Shown here one piece after another: positions 30,087-42,962 of a stretch of 64,000 nucleotides of DNA. The notes under the pieces are model-generated. The model had not been told where the DNA came from and ran no database searches. It was given only the letters and a program-made list of their open reading frames with translations. Positions within the stretch are counted from its first letter, which is position 1, and each line of letters begins with the position of its first letter. A program made the translations under genes and the position numbers. The stretch is from Hyphomonas sp. (GTDB taxonomy: Bacteria > Pseudomonadota > Alphaproteobacteria > Caulobacterales > Hyphomonadaceae). Where the stretch lies: assembly GCF_022844445.1 (NCBI RefSeq), contig NZ_JALHLS010000014.1:35281-99280 (forward strand), read 5' to 3'.

Positions 30087-31241
30087 ATGGATTTCAACTT
30101 CACTGAAGAACAGACGATGATCCGGGACAGCCTCGCACGGCTGATCCGCGAACAATACGACTTCGATACCCGTCGCAAAGTCGTCGCCTCAAAAGAGGGC
30201 TGGCGCCCGAAGATGTGGGCCCAGTTCGCCGAACTCGGCCTGCTGGCCGCACCGTTCAGCGAAGAAGACGGCGGGCTCGGCGGCGGCCCGATCGACGCGA
30301 TGGTCGTGATGGAAGAGTTCGGTAAGGGCCTCGTGGTCGAGCCGTTCCTTCAGACAGTCGTCCTCGGCGGCGGTTTTCTGAAGCGTGGCTCCGACGCCCA
30401 GAAGGCTGAACACCTCGCCCCGCTAATCGCCGGTGAGCGCGTGTTCGCCTTTGCCTATGCCGAACCAAAAGGCCGTTACAACCTCGCCGACCTCGAGACG
30501 ACGGCAAAAAAAGACGGCGCCGGCTGGAAGATTTCCGGTCATAAGGCTGTGGTCGTCGGCGCGCCATGGGCAAGCCACCTGATCGTCACGGCACGGACGG
30601 CTGGAGGCCGCCGGGACACCAAGGGCATCGGCGTGTTCATCGTCGCGAAAGATGCCAAGGGCGTCACAACGCGCGACTACCCAACAGTGGATGGGCGCCG
30701 CGCTTCGGAAGTGCATTTCGACAACGTGTCGGTCGGCGCAGATGCAGTGATTGGCGATGCTGGCAATGGTCTGCCGCTGATCGAGCGCGTGACCGATGAA
30801 GCCATCGCCGCCCTCTGCGCCGAGGCCTGCGGCGCGATGAAAGTAGCCCAGAACATGACCGTCGAATACTCGCGCCAGCGCAAACAGTTCGGCACGCCGA
30901 TCGGTAAATTCCAGGTGCTGCAGCACAAGATGGTCGACATGTTCATGGAGGCCGAGCAGTCGGTGTCGATGACCTACATGGCGACCCTTAAACTGGACGA
31001 GGACGATGTGACCCGCAAGAAGGCCGCTTCGGCTGCTAAGGTCCGCATCGGCCAAGCCGGCCGTTTCGTAGGTCAGAACGCCATCCAGATCCATGGCGGC
31101 ATGGGCATGACGGACGAACTGGCCATCGGCCACTACTTCAAGCGCCTGACGATCATCGATTCCGAGTTCGGCAATGTTGACCACCACCTGAAGCGGTACA
31201 CAGACCTTTCCGCCGTGGATGTGGCCGTCGCGGCCGAATAA
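30087..31241 (+). CDS. Acyl-CoA dehydrogenase (small partner)
   Basis: 384 residues, related to but distinct from its neighbour: FNFTEEQTMIRDSLARLIRE, LGLLAAPFSEEDGGLGGG, AFAYAEPKGRYNLADLET, the FAD-binding SRQRKQFGTPIGKFQVLQHK, and a C-terminus QIHGGMGMTDELAIGHYFKR. The usual catalytic-Glu segment is not clear-cut, so it may need the large partner for full activity (inference). GGAGG lies before the ATG at 30087. A strong terminator follows 24 bases after the stop, closing a two-gene operon. Confidence 0.92.
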   Translation: MDFNFTEEQTMIRDSLARLIREQYDFDTRRKVVASKEGWRPKMWAQFAELGLLAAPFSEEDGGLGGGPIDAMVVMEEFGKGLVVEPFLQTVVLGGGFLKRGSDAQKAEHLAPLIAGERVFAFAYAEPKGRYNLADLETTAKKDGAGWKISGHKAVVVGAPWASHLIVTARTAGGRRDTKGIGVFIVAKDAKGVTTRDYPTVDGRRASEVHFDNVSVGADAVIGDAGNGLPLIERVTDEAIAALCAEACGAMKVAQNMTVEYSRQRKQFGTPIGKFQVLQHKMVDMFMEAEQSVSMTYMATLKLDEDDVTRKKAASAAKVRIGQAGRFVGQNAIQIHGGMGMTDELAIGHYFKRLTIIDSEFGNVDHHLKRYTDLSAVDVAVAAE

Positions 31242-31264
31242 GGCTCAGGCGATACAAATCGGGA

Positions 31265-31298
31265 GCGGGGCTGGAGCGATCCAGCCCCGCTTTTTTTT
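31265..31298 (+). terminator. Terminator of the acyl-CoA dehydrogenase operon
   Basis: Perfect 11-base stem GCGGGGCTGGA / TCCAGCCCCGC with a GCGA loop and a run of eight T (31291-31298). The T-run overlaps the stop codon of the convergent glycosyltransferase. Confidence 0.95.
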
Positions 31299-32559
31299 AT
31301 GCTTTCGCGTCTGCCAGCATCCGGTGGATCGCGGCGATGGCGTTGTCGTGCGAGAGGCGGCTGCGGGCGTGCGTACGGGCAGCGGCAGACAGCGCTGCGC
31401 GGCGAGTGGTATCGGAAGCAAGGCTCACGATTTCTGCGACCAGCGCATCGGGACTGGAGGCGACGACGACGAGATCGTCTAGGGCATGACCGAAGCCTTC
31501 CAGCGCCAGCGGATAGGCGACGCACGGCATGCCGAGTAGTAGATACTCGGCGACCTTTATGCTGGTGCCGGTGGCAAACCTCGTTGGCGCTATGCCGATG
31601 GCCTCGGCGCCGCCGATGGATTCGAGCGAGTCGACCCGGCCGAGCACCTTGACGCCGGGCAGGCCGGCGCGTGCCAGCGTCAGCGTCTTGCCGATGGAGC
31701 CCGCGATCCAGAAATCGAGGGTGGGCGCCTTGGCGCGTACCTTCGGCCACACCTCATCGAGAAAATGGTTCAGTGCTTCAGTATTGCCCCCATGCACCGT
31801 GCCGATGAAGACGACGCGGGGCTCGCCTGTATTCTCTGTGGTCTGATAATCCGGCGCGTCCGGCGGCACCCAAGCCGTATGTGCCTTTGGCAGGTGGCGC
31901 TGCACCTTGGCGAGTTCATTGGCAGAGATGAAGAAGATCAGGTCGCAGTTCGACAGCCAACCGATCTCGGTCTCGAGGCTCGTCTCGTCAAAGTCGATCA
32001 CCTGACCGCCTTCGCGGAAGCGCTCGGCGCGGTCCGACAGGAGGTCATGCATCAGGCAGGCTTGGATCGTCTTTGCCTTCAGCTTCTTGAGCGCCGGCCC
32101 CATGGAGCTGTATTCGGCAAGCGTGATAGCGGCCGGGTTGGCGTCGCAGACGCGCGCGACGATGCCGGCTTCCTGAGGACTGATCTCGCGGCCGAGATAG
32201 CTGGGGATGACGATCCTGGTGCCGAGGCGGCGCGCGGCTTCTTTCCCGACGCGCAGCGCAAATCGCGTCCAGATGCGCGGTGAGAGTGACCAGTAGCGGC
32301 TGCCGATCTTGATGGCGCCCGGCCAGATGATCGTCTTGGTCAGGTCGGCGAGGCGCGGATGCACGCTCGCCCAGGGGCGGTTGCCGAAGGACTGCCAGGG
32401 CGCAAATACGATCCGGATATCGAGCCCTGCGCGCTTCACCATGCGCAGGAAAGTTTCCAGATAGGCGGAATTGCCGGTGGCCATGTTGTCGAGCTGGCGC
32501 TGGACGAGGATGTCCATCACCGGGCGCGGCGTCTCGGTCGGGGCAGGGGAATCGGTCAT
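31297..32559 (-). CDS. Glycosyltransferase family 1/4-like protein
   Basis: 420 residues. The N-terminal half has FLRMVKRAGLDIRIVFAPW, the C-terminal half has PRVVFIGTVHGGNTEALNHF, FWIAGSIGKTLT, VKVLGRVDSLESI and the donor-site region APTRFATGTSIKVAEYLLLG with Gly-Thr-Ser-Lys-x-x-Glu, the GT4-type pattern. It should transfer a sugar from a nucleotide donor, perhaps onto a surface glycan; acceptor unknown. Start at ATG 32559; an open frame upstream shows no ribosome site. No other polysaccharide genes lie nearby. Confidence 0.85.
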   Translation of the reverse strand: MTDSPAPTETPRPVMDILVQRQLDNMATGNSAYLETFLRMVKRAGLDIRIVFAPWQSFGNRPWASVHPRLADLTKTIIWPGAIKIGSRYWSLSPRIWTRFALRVGKEAARRLGTRIVIPSYLGREISPQEAGIVARVCDANPAAITLAEYSSMGPALKKLKAKTIQACLMHDLLSDRAERFREGGQVIDFDETSLETEIGWLSNCDLIFFISANELAKVQRHLPKAHTAWVPPDAPDYQTTENTGEPRVVFIGTVHGGNTEALNHFLDEVWPKVRAKAPTLDFWIAGSIGKTLTLARAGLPGVKVLGRVDSLESIGGAEAIGIAPTRFATGTSIKVAEYLLLGMPCVAYPLALEGFGHALDDLVVVASSPDALVAEIVSLASDTTRRAALSAAARTHARSRLSHDNAIAAIHRMLADAKA

Positions 32560-32651
32560 GGTCCAACTTGCGGGATAGCGGAACGCCCGGCAATGCAAGT
32601 CCGTGGCCAAGAGGGCAAGGCTCAAAGACAATCCGGCGCGCCGGAATTCTA

Positions 32652-32885
32652 CTATTCGGGGAAGTTTCGTCTGGCGCCCCGCAGGTCGGCCAGTGCGTCG
32701 AGCGCTTCTGTGCAGACGGCGCGGAGTTCCTGCCGGTCTTCGGGCTTCAGCGGAGCGTCACTGCCGCTGATCCGGATGTTGATGTAGTGCAGCGCTTCTT
32801 CGATCACGGCCAGGTGGAAGGCAGGCGCAAGGGAGCGCCTTTCGAGGCGCGCGTGTTCGGAACGGATGAGCCGAATACAATCCAT
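32652..32885 (-). CDS. Small hypothetical protein
   Basis: 77 residues, MDCIRLIRSEHARLERR at the start, helical and charged, with no signal peptide and no family I recognise. Supported by its ATG and a clean stop, by normal codon use and by lying in an otherwise unfilled gap. An AT-rich promoter-like stretch precedes it (32886-32925), but the ribosome site is weak. Moderate confidence that it is real. Confidence 0.55.
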   Translation of the reverse strand: MDCIRLIRSEHARLERRSLAPAFHLAVIEEALHYINIRISGSDAPLKPEDRQELRAVCTEALDALADLRGARRNFPE

Positions 32886-32969
32886 GTTAGAAAAATAAAC
32901 AAATTCCCTTTAAAGTAAATACGCAGCCTGCATGACTGCGGCTGCGGACGCATCCGTTGCCGGAATAGA

Positions 32970-33758
32970 TCAGACGCCTTTGGCCCACATCGCTTCGAGA
33001 TCGCGGGCCATCGTCTCGCACGTCCGGGCGACCGGATCCGGGATGCGGAAGCCGACCATGGCGGTTCCTTCGAGGGAACTGGAGTCGCCGGGTTTTACCG
33101 GCCAGCGGGCGCCGGCGATAAGGTTAGCGCCCATTTCCGCAAGGAGTTCCCCGAACTCCGCCTCGCGCCCGTCCCGGTAAAGCGGCAGCCAGAGTAGGAC
33201 GATGCCGGTTGGCCAGCGCTTCAGGGCCTTCGGTGTCCAGAGGGCAAGGGCTTCAATGTCGCGCCGGGTTTCGTAGCTGGGATCGGAGAGGATCAAGAGC
33301 TGCTCGTGCCCGCGCGGGGCGAGTTTGAGCGCGCCGGCATAGCCGTCGGCCTCGCGGAGCAGGACCCGCGGGTCAGCGCCGAGATTTTCAGTCAGCGCCT
33401 TGAACTCGGCAGGGTGGCGTTCGAACAGGATAGCGCGGGCGTTCGCGGGCAGGCGGGCGAGGGCAAGCGCCGGGGAGCCTGGATAGTCCTTTTCTGTCCG
33501 TTCGCGGACGAGATCCAGCCACGGGCCGAAGCCGGCGGGGGGCTTGCCTTTTAACAGCGCTAGGATGCCGGTGTCGGCTTCGCCACCCTTACGGGCCTGC
33601 GGGCCTGTCAGGTCATATCGTCCGCGCCCGGAATGAGTTTCCACGTAGAACACGGGGCGCGGCCCCTTGGCCGCGGCCTGCAGGACAAGGTCCAGCACCG
33701 CGTGCTTCAGAACGTCGGCGCGGTTGCCCGCATGGAATCCGTGCTGGTACGACAGCAT
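32970..33758 (-). CDS. rlmJ: 23S rRNA (adenine(2030)-N6)-methyltransferase
   Basis: 262 residues starting MLSYQHGFHAGNRADVLKHA, the hallmark of RlmJ, with SAM-site FYVETHSGRGRYDL and LFERHP. It methylates 23S rRNA A2030. The catalytic motif reads SDPSYE at about residue 158-163, where the N6-adenine methyltransferase standard is DPPY; the Ser in place of the second Pro is unusual but keeps D, P and Tyr. Upstream gene on the same strand (M28 peptidase) ends 21 bases before this start, so they may be co-transcribed. Confidence 0.92.
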   Translation of the reverse strand: MLSYQHGFHAGNRADVLKHAVLDLVLQAAAKGPRPVFYVETHSGRGRYDLTGPQARKGGEADTGILALLKGKPPAGFGPWLDLVRERTEKDYPGSPALALARLPANARAILFERHPAEFKALTENLGADPRVLLREADGYAGALKLAPRGHEQLLILSDPSYETRRDIEALALWTPKALKRWPTGIVLLWLPLYRDGREAEFGELLAEMGANLIAGARWPVKPGDSSSLEGTAMVGFRIPDPVARTCETMARDLEAMWAKGV

Positions 33759-33779
33759 CGCTGGGCCGGACCTCTGCCG

Positions 33780-35519
<1,740 letters not shown>

Positions 35520-35724
35520 GTCAGGGTATCCTGCAAGATGCTGGCCGGGGTGCGGCCGGAATTTCAGATGGGCCGGGTCTGGCATGACCGGGCGGGAGCA
35601 TCAAGCATAGGCGGGGGCCTTTTAAGGACCAGCGCCTGTGTTTCCGGACTTGTCACTGGGCGTTCAGGTGCAATTTCTATAGTCCTGCAACATGGAGCCG
35701 GTTCGGCTCAAAAAGGTAGCCACC

Positions 35725-36813
35725 ATGAAGATCACGGCATTCCAGGGGTGGGCAACTCGGGCGCGGATCGGCGCCGCGGCCCTGTTTACGGGGCTCTCGG
35801 CGATGGCTCTGCCTGCCTGCGCGCATCCGGTCACACTCGGCGGCCTCGAATCGGCAGTACCCATCGAGGCGAAGTTCCTGCCGGACGAGAAAGTGTTCGT
35901 GGCCTCAGATGGCTTACGGCTTGGGCTGACAGTCTGGCCGGCGGCCGGGACGGACAATCCGCAGTATGTCGTCGTCGGCGTCCATGGCATGAGCGACTAT
36001 GCCGGGGCTTTCCACATGGCAGCGCCTTACTGGGCCGCCCGCGGGGTGACGACTTACGCCTATGACCAGCGCGGCTTTGGTCGTTCACCCAACAAGGGAT
36101 TCTGGCCAGAGGAGGAACTGCTGCGCAGGGACCTGCGCACAGCCGTCGATGTTGCGCGCGAGCGCCATCCGGCCGCCGTGATCACGGTTGTCGGCATCTC
36201 GATGGGCGCGTCTGTCGCGATGACCGCATTCGGCTCGGATGACCCACCGAAGGCCGACCGGCTGATCCTCTCCGGTCCCGGCCTGCGCGGCTGGGGCGCG
36301 ATCAACCCGCTCTACCGGGTGAGCCTGCTCGCCTCGGCACACATGAACCCTGGCTGGATCGTCGTGCCGCCAGCGGGCCTGATCAAGATCGAGCCGTCCG
36401 ACAACAACGCTATGCTGCGCCGGACCTGGTCTGACCCGCACATGACCTACGAGAACCGTATCGATCAGGTCTACGGCCTCGTGAACCTTATGGAGAACGC
36501 CCACTGGGCGGCGGCGCGCCTGCCAAAAACGCTGCCGGTGCTCGTCTCCTATGGAGCCAAGGACATCGTGATCCCGAAGAACGGGGTGGAGCGGACGAGC
36601 AAGCTGCTGCCGGCCAATGTCCGTACGGTCTACTACAAGAATGGCTATCACATGCTTGAACGCGACTTGCAGGCCGAGAAGGTCCACGCAGACTATCTTG
36701 CCTTCATGAAGGACCCTGATGCGGCCCTGCCGAGCGGGGAGAGTCCCTGGCCGTTCCTGCAGCTGTGTAAAGCGGCCGACCCGGCGCCTGCCGCCATCGG
36801 GGCGTGCCGTTGA
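35725..36813 (+). CDS. Alpha/beta hydrolase (monoacylglycerol-lipase-like), lipoprotein
   Basis: 362 residues. N-terminus has an arginine-rich then hydrophobic stretch ending LPAC, so a lipoprotein or at least exported form. The hydrolase fold has VVVGVHGMSDYAG (oxyanion region), YAYDQRGFGRSP, the nucleophile elbow GISMGASVA, a likely Asp in YGAKDIVIPK and catalytic His in GYHMLERD. It resembles serine hydrolases of the lysophospholipase/monoacylglycerol lipase group. The next gene is its paralogue, 6 bases on. Confidence 0.88.
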   Translation: MKITAFQGWATRARIGAAALFTGLSAMALPACAHPVTLGGLESAVPIEAKFLPDEKVFVASDGLRLGLTVWPAAGTDNPQYVVVGVHGMSDYAGAFHMAAPYWAARGVTTYAYDQRGFGRSPNKGFWPEEELLRRDLRTAVDVARERHPAAVITVVGISMGASVAMTAFGSDDPPKADRLILSGPGLRGWGAINPLYRVSLLASAHMNPGWIVVPPAGLIKIEPSDNNAMLRRTWSDPHMTYENRIDQVYGLVNLMENAHWAAARLPKTLPVLVSYGAKDIVIPKNGVERTSKLLPANVRTVYYKNGYHMLERDLQAEKVHADYLAFMKDPDAALPSGESPWPFLQLCKAADPAPAAIGACR

Positions 36814-36819
36814 GGCCTG

Positions 36820-37713
36820 ATGCCTGAGTTTCTCGACAGCGAAGGCTTCCTCACTGCGCATGACGGTGCGCGCCTCGGGCTGACGGTCTGGCCCTCAGCG
36901 GAGCCGGTCGACGCGCAACACGTCATCGTCGGCATCCACGGGATGAACAATTACGCAGGTGAGTTCCGCCTCGCGGCGCCGGAATGGTCGAAGGCGGGAG
37001 TGCCCGTTTATGCCTACGACCAGCGCGGCTTCGGGCGCTCCGTCAGTCGCGGCCATTGGGCGGGTGATGCTCTGATGCAGGAAGACCTTCGCACGGTTGT
37101 GTCACTTGCCCGCGCTCGGCATCCGGGCGCCGAGGTAACGGTGGTGGCCATCTCAATGGGTGCCGCCGTTGCGATCACGACCTTTGCGTCCGACCGCCCG
37201 CCGGAGGCGGACCGGTTGATCCTGTCCGGCCCGGGCCTGCGCGGCTGGGGCGCGCTCAACCCTTTCATGGCCGCCGCGCTGCGCGCCTCGGTAAAGCTGG
37301 CACCGGCGCAGATCGTGCGCCCCCCGAAGTTTGCCAAGCCGAGGCTGTCTGACAACGACGCCTTTCTCGACTTGCAGTCAGCAGACCCCTGGCACTCAAA
37401 GGAGAACCGGATCGACCAGCTGGCTGGCGCCGTGTCTCTGATGGAGCTTGCCCACGAGCAGGCGGCGCGGTTGCCGGAAAGCGTCCCGGTCCTGGTCTCT
37501 TATGGGGGACGCGATGAGGTGGTGCCGCCAATAGGTCCAAAACGGACGGCGCCATTCCTGCCGAAACACGTGCGCACAGTCTACTACCCTGAAGGTTACC
37601 ATGTGTTGCTGAGTGACCTGCAGCGGGACCGCGTGATAGCCGACTACCTGGCCTTTATCCGCGATCCGGGGTGCGCCCTGCCAAGCGGTGAAGGGGAATG
37701 GCCGTTCCGTTAA
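36820..37713 (+). CDS. Alpha/beta hydrolase, cytoplasmic paralogue of the preceding gene
   Basis: 297 residues without signal peptide. Shares with the neighbour long stretches: GARLGLTVWPSAEP, VIVGIHGMNNYAG, YAYDQRGFGRSV, nucleophile AISMGAAVA, LSGPGLRGWGALNP, YGGRDEVVPP, GYHVLLSD and the end CALPSGEGEWPF. This shows tandem duplication followed by loss or gain of the export signal. Likely both cleave acyl esters, one outside and one inside the cell (inference). GAGG stands 5 bases before the ATG, only 6 bases after the previous stop. Confidence 0.88.
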   Translation: MPEFLDSEGFLTAHDGARLGLTVWPSAEPVDAQHVIVGIHGMNNYAGEFRLAAPEWSKAGVPVYAYDQRGFGRSVSRGHWAGDALMQEDLRTVVSLARARHPGAEVTVVAISMGAAVAITTFASDRPPEADRLILSGPGLRGWGALNPFMAAALRASVKLAPAQIVRPPKFAKPRLSDNDAFLDLQSADPWHSKENRIDQLAGAVSLMELAHEQAARLPESVPVLVSYGGRDEVVPPIGPKRTAPFLPKHVRTVYYPEGYHVLLSDLQRDRVIADYLAFIRDPGCALPSGEGEWPFR

Positions 37714-37837
37714 GCTACTGGTGGGTGTCTTTCCACAGCTGTAGCCCTCTTGTGGCGCTGCTTGCGTGGACAAATATAGGGGCATCTGCCACACCTGATC
37801 CCAAGCGATTCAGCCAGTTTTTTCAAAGGCTCCCTTG

Positions 37838-38461
37838 ATGTCCACTATCCATGAGACCGCCCTCAACCTCGTCCCGATGGTCGTCGAGCAGACGAGCCGG
37901 GGCGAGCGGGCCTTTGATATCTTCTCGCGCCTTCTCAAGGAGCGCATCATCTTCGTCACCGGCCCGATCGATGATGGCGTCGCGGCGCTTACAACATCGC
38001 AGCTCTTGTTCCTCGAATCCGAAAACCCGAAGCGCGAAATCGCCATGTATATCAACAGCCCCGGCGGATACGTCTCCTCGGGCCTGGCGATCTACGACAC
38101 CATGCAATACGTCCGCTGCCCGATCTCCACGGTCTGCATCGGCCAGGCCGCCTCTATGGGCTCGCTCCTGCTTGCCGCAGGGGAAAAAGGGATGCGCATC
38201 GCGCTGCCGAACGCCCGCGTCATGTTGCACCAGCCCTCGGGCGGGTATTCGGGTGTTGCCACAGATATCGAGCGCCATGCCGAAGAGATTATCGAATTGA
38301 AGCGGCGGCTTAACAATATTTACGTGCGCCATACTGGTCAGCCCTATGAAGTCATTGAGCGAACACTTGACCGGGACACGTTCCAGACGGCCGAGCAGGC
38401 CATGGAATTTGGCATCGTGGACAAGGTTTACGAGCGCCGGTCTGCGGAAGACGAGAAATAA
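37838..38461 (+). CDS. clpP: ATP-dependent Clp protease proteolytic subunit
   Basis: 207 residues, standard length. Serine protease tetradecamer partner of ClpX. Catalytic Ser106 in [10 protein letters not shown] and His131 in VMLHQPSGG, 25 residues apart as in other ClpP proteins; Asp near residue 180 (LDRDTF). [17 protein letters not shown] is the oxyanion region. The ATG at 37838, preceded by AAAGG, is used; the TTG before it is an alternative. clpX follows after 127 bases on the same strand; in many bacteria the trigger factor gene precedes clpP, but here it is at 47.2 kb. Confidence 0.98.
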   Translation: MSTIHETALNLVPMVVEQTSRGERAFDIFSRLLKERIIFVTGPIDDGVAALTTSQLLFLESENPKREIAMYINSPGGYVSSGLAIYDTMQYVRCPISTVCIGQAASMGSLLLAAGEKGMRIALPNARVMLHQPSGGYSGVATDIERHAEEIIELKRRLNNIYVRHTGQPYEVIERTLDRDTFQTAEQAMEFGIVDKVYERRSAEDEK

Positions 38462-38588
38462 CCGCAATTTTTCAACGTGCGGCCCGCCCCTTGCAGGCTT
38501 AGCGAACAACTATAGACTTAGGACCACCGGAACGTATCCAGGCGGGCTTTAAAGCCTGCGTTAAGCGTTTCGAGGCATTGAGGAAGTT

Positions 38589-39851
<1,263 letters not shown>

Positions 39852-39878
39852 CCTCCTCCGGGTTCGGACAAAAAAAGA

Positions 39879-39906
39879 GCCCCGGCCCTCGCGCCGGGGC
39901 TTTTTT
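39879..39906. terminator. Bidirectional terminator between clpX and metallophosphoesterase
   Basis: Stem GCCCCGGC (39879-39886) / GCCGGGGC (39893-39900), loop CCTCGC, followed by six T. A run of seven A precedes the stem, giving a T-run on the other strand too, so both convergent genes can end here. Confidence 0.93.
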
Positions 39907-40823
39907 CATTGCGGCAGATGGATCGTGAGGATGTCTACTCGTGGTGGCATCAGGAACCGCATCGGCACGCCGACCATGCCGGTGCCGGTGGTCACATAGA
40001 CGAGGCGCTCGCCGGCTGGTGTCTGCAGGCGGTGGAGTTCCTTGTCGAACGGGCCGTTGACCGGCAGGAAGCTGCGATAAATTCCCGGAATGCGAACCTG
40101 GCCGCCATGCGTGTGCCCGGCGAGCATCAGGTCATAGGCAAACCCATCCGGCACGACCAGCGCGGTATCGGGATTGTGCGTGAGCAGGATGATTGGCTGG
40201 TCCGGGGGCAGGGCGGCGGTGAAGCTGAAGTCCTGTCGGCGCTGCCAGAGGTCGGAGGCGCCGGTGACAACAATTGCCTGGCCGCCGATCTGCACCTCGA
40301 CCGCCCGGTTGTGCATGACCGCGGCGTCTGCCTCACCGAGCGCGGTTAGGATGGCATCGCTGAGGTCATTGCCGGGAAAGCCGACATCATGGTTGCCCAA
40401 CACGGCAAAAAGCGGCGCTCTGAGGTCTGCCAGCGCGGCGAAGTCCTCGGGAATGTCTTCAGGGTCCGGATGATAGGTCAGGTCGCCCGCAAGAAAGACC
40501 GCGTCGACCCCTTCGGCATTGATCCGCTTAACGATCCGCTCGATCGCCATCGAATGGCCGAACATGCCGATATGCGGATCGCCGAACAATGCAATGCGGA
40601 TGGACGGAGAGGCCTCGGTCGCGCCCGGCAGCAGGATTGTTTCCTCATGCGTAACCAGCAGGCGCGGCTCAACGAAGCGCGCATAGGCCGGCACCGCCGT
40701 TACCGCGAGCATCAGCCCGGCGAGCATTTTCACCGCCGGCTTGCCCCGGAAGATCCCCCAGATGCACACGGCCGCCAGCGGGAACCAGGCCCAGCTTCCC
40801 CAGAAGATGACCAGCTTCATCAT
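39906..40823 (-). CDS. Membrane-anchored calcineurin-like metallophosphoesterase
   Basis: 305 residues with two N-terminal hydrophobic segments (about 3-20 and 28-45) and a metallophosphoesterase domain: FGDPHIGMF (Asp-x-His), FLAGDLTYHPD (GDxxY), LFAVLGNHDVG (GNHD), LLTHNPD and MLAGHTHGGQV (GHTH). Resembles YkuE/LpxH-type enzymes that cleave pyrophosphate or phosphodiester bonds at the membrane. Start ATG at 40823 with AGGA seven bases before; the next ATG three bases on is alternative. Confidence 0.9.
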   Translation of the reverse strand: MMKLVIFWGSWAWFPLAAVCIWGIFRGKPAVKMLAGLMLAVTAVPAYARFVEPRLLVTHEETILLPGATEASPSIRIALFGDPHIGMFGHSMAIERIVKRINAEGVDAVFLAGDLTYHPDPEDIPEDFAALADLRAPLFAVLGNHDVGFPGNDLSDAILTALGEADAAVMHNRAVEVQIGGQAIVVTGASDLWQRRQDFSFTAALPPDQPIILLTHNPDTALVVPDGFAYDLMLAGHTHGGQVRIPGIYRSFLPVNGPFDKELHRLQTPAGERLVYVTTGTGMVGVPMRFLMPPRVDILTIHLPQ

Positions 40824-40850
40824 GGCGTCTTCCTGAGGACCTTTCATGGC

Positions 40851-40882
40851 AAAGAAAAGGCCGGCACCCGAAGATGCCGGCC
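40851..40882 (-). terminator. Terminator of glnB-glnA
   Basis: Perfect 8-base stem GGCCGGCA (40859-40866) / TGCCGGCC (40875-40882), and on the minus strand TTTTCTTT (40851-40858) follows. Lies 29 bases after the glnA stop. Confidence 0.88.
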
Positions 40883-40911
40883 CATGGTTTCTGGCGCAAA
40901 GGCCGGGAAAC

Positions 40912-42315
40912 CTACATCTTGTAATACATGTCGAATTCGACCGGGTGCGGATGAAGTTCGAACCGCATGTTCTCTTCCATCTTGAGATCTATGTAGGAGT
41001 CGATCTGGTCGTCGTCGAACACGCCGCCCTTCTTGAGGAAGGCGCGGTCTGCATCAAGGGCGCCGAGCGCTTCACGCAGAGAGCCGCAGACTTGCGGGAT
41101 TTTCGCAGCTTCGGCCGGCGGCAAGTCATACAGGTCCTTGTCCATGGCATCGCCCGGATGGATCTTGTTCTCGATGCCGTCGAGACCGGCCATCAGTAGA
41201 GCGGCGAAGGCGAGATAGGGGTTCGCCATCGGATCCGGGAACCGGGCTTCGATGCGTTTCGCCTTCGGGTTAGAGCCGAACGGAATGCGGATCGAGGCCG
41301 AACGATTGCGGGAGGAGTAGGCCAGCATGACCGGTGCTTCGTAACCCGGGACAAGGCGCTTGTAGCTGTTCGTCGACGGGTTGGTAATCGCGTTCAGGGC
41401 CTTGGCGTGCTTGATGATGCCGCCGATGTAGTAGAGGCACATGTCGCTCAGGTCGGCATACTTGTTGCCGGCGAACAGCGGCTTGCCGCCCTGCCAGATC
41501 GACTGGTGGACGTGCATGCCCGAGCCGTTGTCCTTGTACATCGGCTTCGGCATGAAGGTGGCCGATTTGCCATAGGACGCCGCCACGTTGTGGATGACGT
41601 ACTTGTAGAGCTGCATCCGGTCAGCCATCACGGTCAGCGTCGAGAACTTGAGGCCAAGCTCGTGCTGGGCAGGTGCCACTTCGTGGTGGTGCTTTTCCGG
41701 GTCGAGGCCGATTTCGCCCATGATGGAGAGCATTTCGCCGCGCATGTCCTGCTCGGAGTCGATCGGCGGAACGGGGAAGTAGCCTCCCTTCGGGCCAGGG
41801 CGGTGGCCCATGTTGCCCATCGGGTATTCCTTGCTCGTGTTGATCGGCAGCTCGGAGGAGTCGTAGCTGTAGCCGGTGTTGTGCGGCTCGATCGACCAGC
41901 GCACGTCATCGAATACGAAGAACTCGGCTTCTGGGCCGAAGAACACAGTGTCGCCAATGCCGGAAGCCTTAACGTAGGCTTCGGCCTTCTTGGCGGTCGT
42001 GCGCGGGTCACGATTGTAGGCCTGGCCGGTGATCGGGTCGAGCACGTCGCAGATCACGGCGAGCGTCGTCTGCTGGAAGAACGGATCGATGATGGCGGTG
42101 GCCTGATCCGGCATGAGAAGCATGTCGGACTCGTTGATGGCTTTCCAGCCAGCAACCGACGAACCATCGAACATTTGGCCTTCGGTGAAGAAGTCTTCGC
42201 CGACCATGTTCTTGTGGAAGGTGACGTGCTGCATCTTTCCGCGCGGATCGGTGAAGCGAAGGTCGACATACTGGATGTCTTCATCCTTCATTTTTTTGTA
42301 GAGCTGATCAGCCAT
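40912..42315 (-). CDS. glnA: Glutamine synthetase type I
   Basis: 467 residues, standard GSI length. Ligates ammonia to glutamate using ATP; a dodecamer in the cytoplasm. Signatures: FDGSSVAGW near residue 50, the metal/ATP site [18 protein letters not shown], and the adenylylation region [13 protein letters not shown] whose Tyr lies near residue 396, so the enzyme can be modified by GlnE. The gene is second in the glnB-glnA operon, with PII (glnB) 68 bases upstream. AGAAGGCAAAACC precedes the start. Confidence 0.98.
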   Translation of the reverse strand: MADQLYKKMKDEDIQYVDLRFTDPRGKMQHVTFHKNMVGEDFFTEGQMFDGSSVAGWKAINESDMLLMPDQATAIIDPFFQQTTLAVICDVLDPITGQAYNRDPRTTAKKAEAYVKASGIGDTVFFGPEAEFFVFDDVRWSIEPHNTGYSYDSSELPINTSKEYPMGNMGHRPGPKGGYFPVPPIDSEQDMRGEMLSIMGEIGLDPEKHHHEVAPAQHELGLKFSTLTVMADRMQLYKYVIHNVAASYGKSATFMPKPMYKDNGSGMHVHQSIWQGGKPLFAGNKYADLSDMCLYYIGGIIKHAKALNAITNPSTNSYKRLVPGYEAPVMLAYSSRNRSASIRIPFGSNPKAKRIEARFPDPMANPYLAFAALLMAGLDGIENKIHPGDAMDKDLYDLPPAEAAKIPQVCGSLREALGALDADRAFLKKGGVFDDDQIDSYIDLKMEENMRFELHPHPVEFDMYYKM

Positions 42316-42383
42316 TGGTTTTGCCTTCTGGTGAGCTGTTTGTGCTGTCTGATATGAGGGGCGCGAAACCGCGCATTTAATTC

Positions 42384-42746
<363 letters not shown>

Positions 42747-42848
42747 TTAAGATTTCAATCGTGCGTATGGGGTGTTGGGAGAGGACGCGATAGGAAGGCG
42801 CGGGACTCGTGCCCCGGGATGGCCGCATGGTAAATAATCGGGCGCCAT

Positions 42849-42865
42849 TGCCTAATAAATAGGCA
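42849..42865. promoter_or_regulatory. 17-base inverted repeat between glnB and coq4
   Basis: TGCCTA (42849-42854), 5-base AT-rich spacer, TAGGCA (42860-42865); perfect arms. It lies in the shared 240-base control region of the divergent glnB and coq4 genes. It does not match the NtrC consensus I know. A sigma-54 box was not found. Confidence 0.4.
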
Positions 42866-42962
42866 TCCATTTCCCGGCGGAATTCCCAATTAATGACGCC
42901 TGCGTCACTTTTCACCTTTCCTCGCACATGCTACAGGAAAGGCCCCTCCGGAGCCCTGACTG

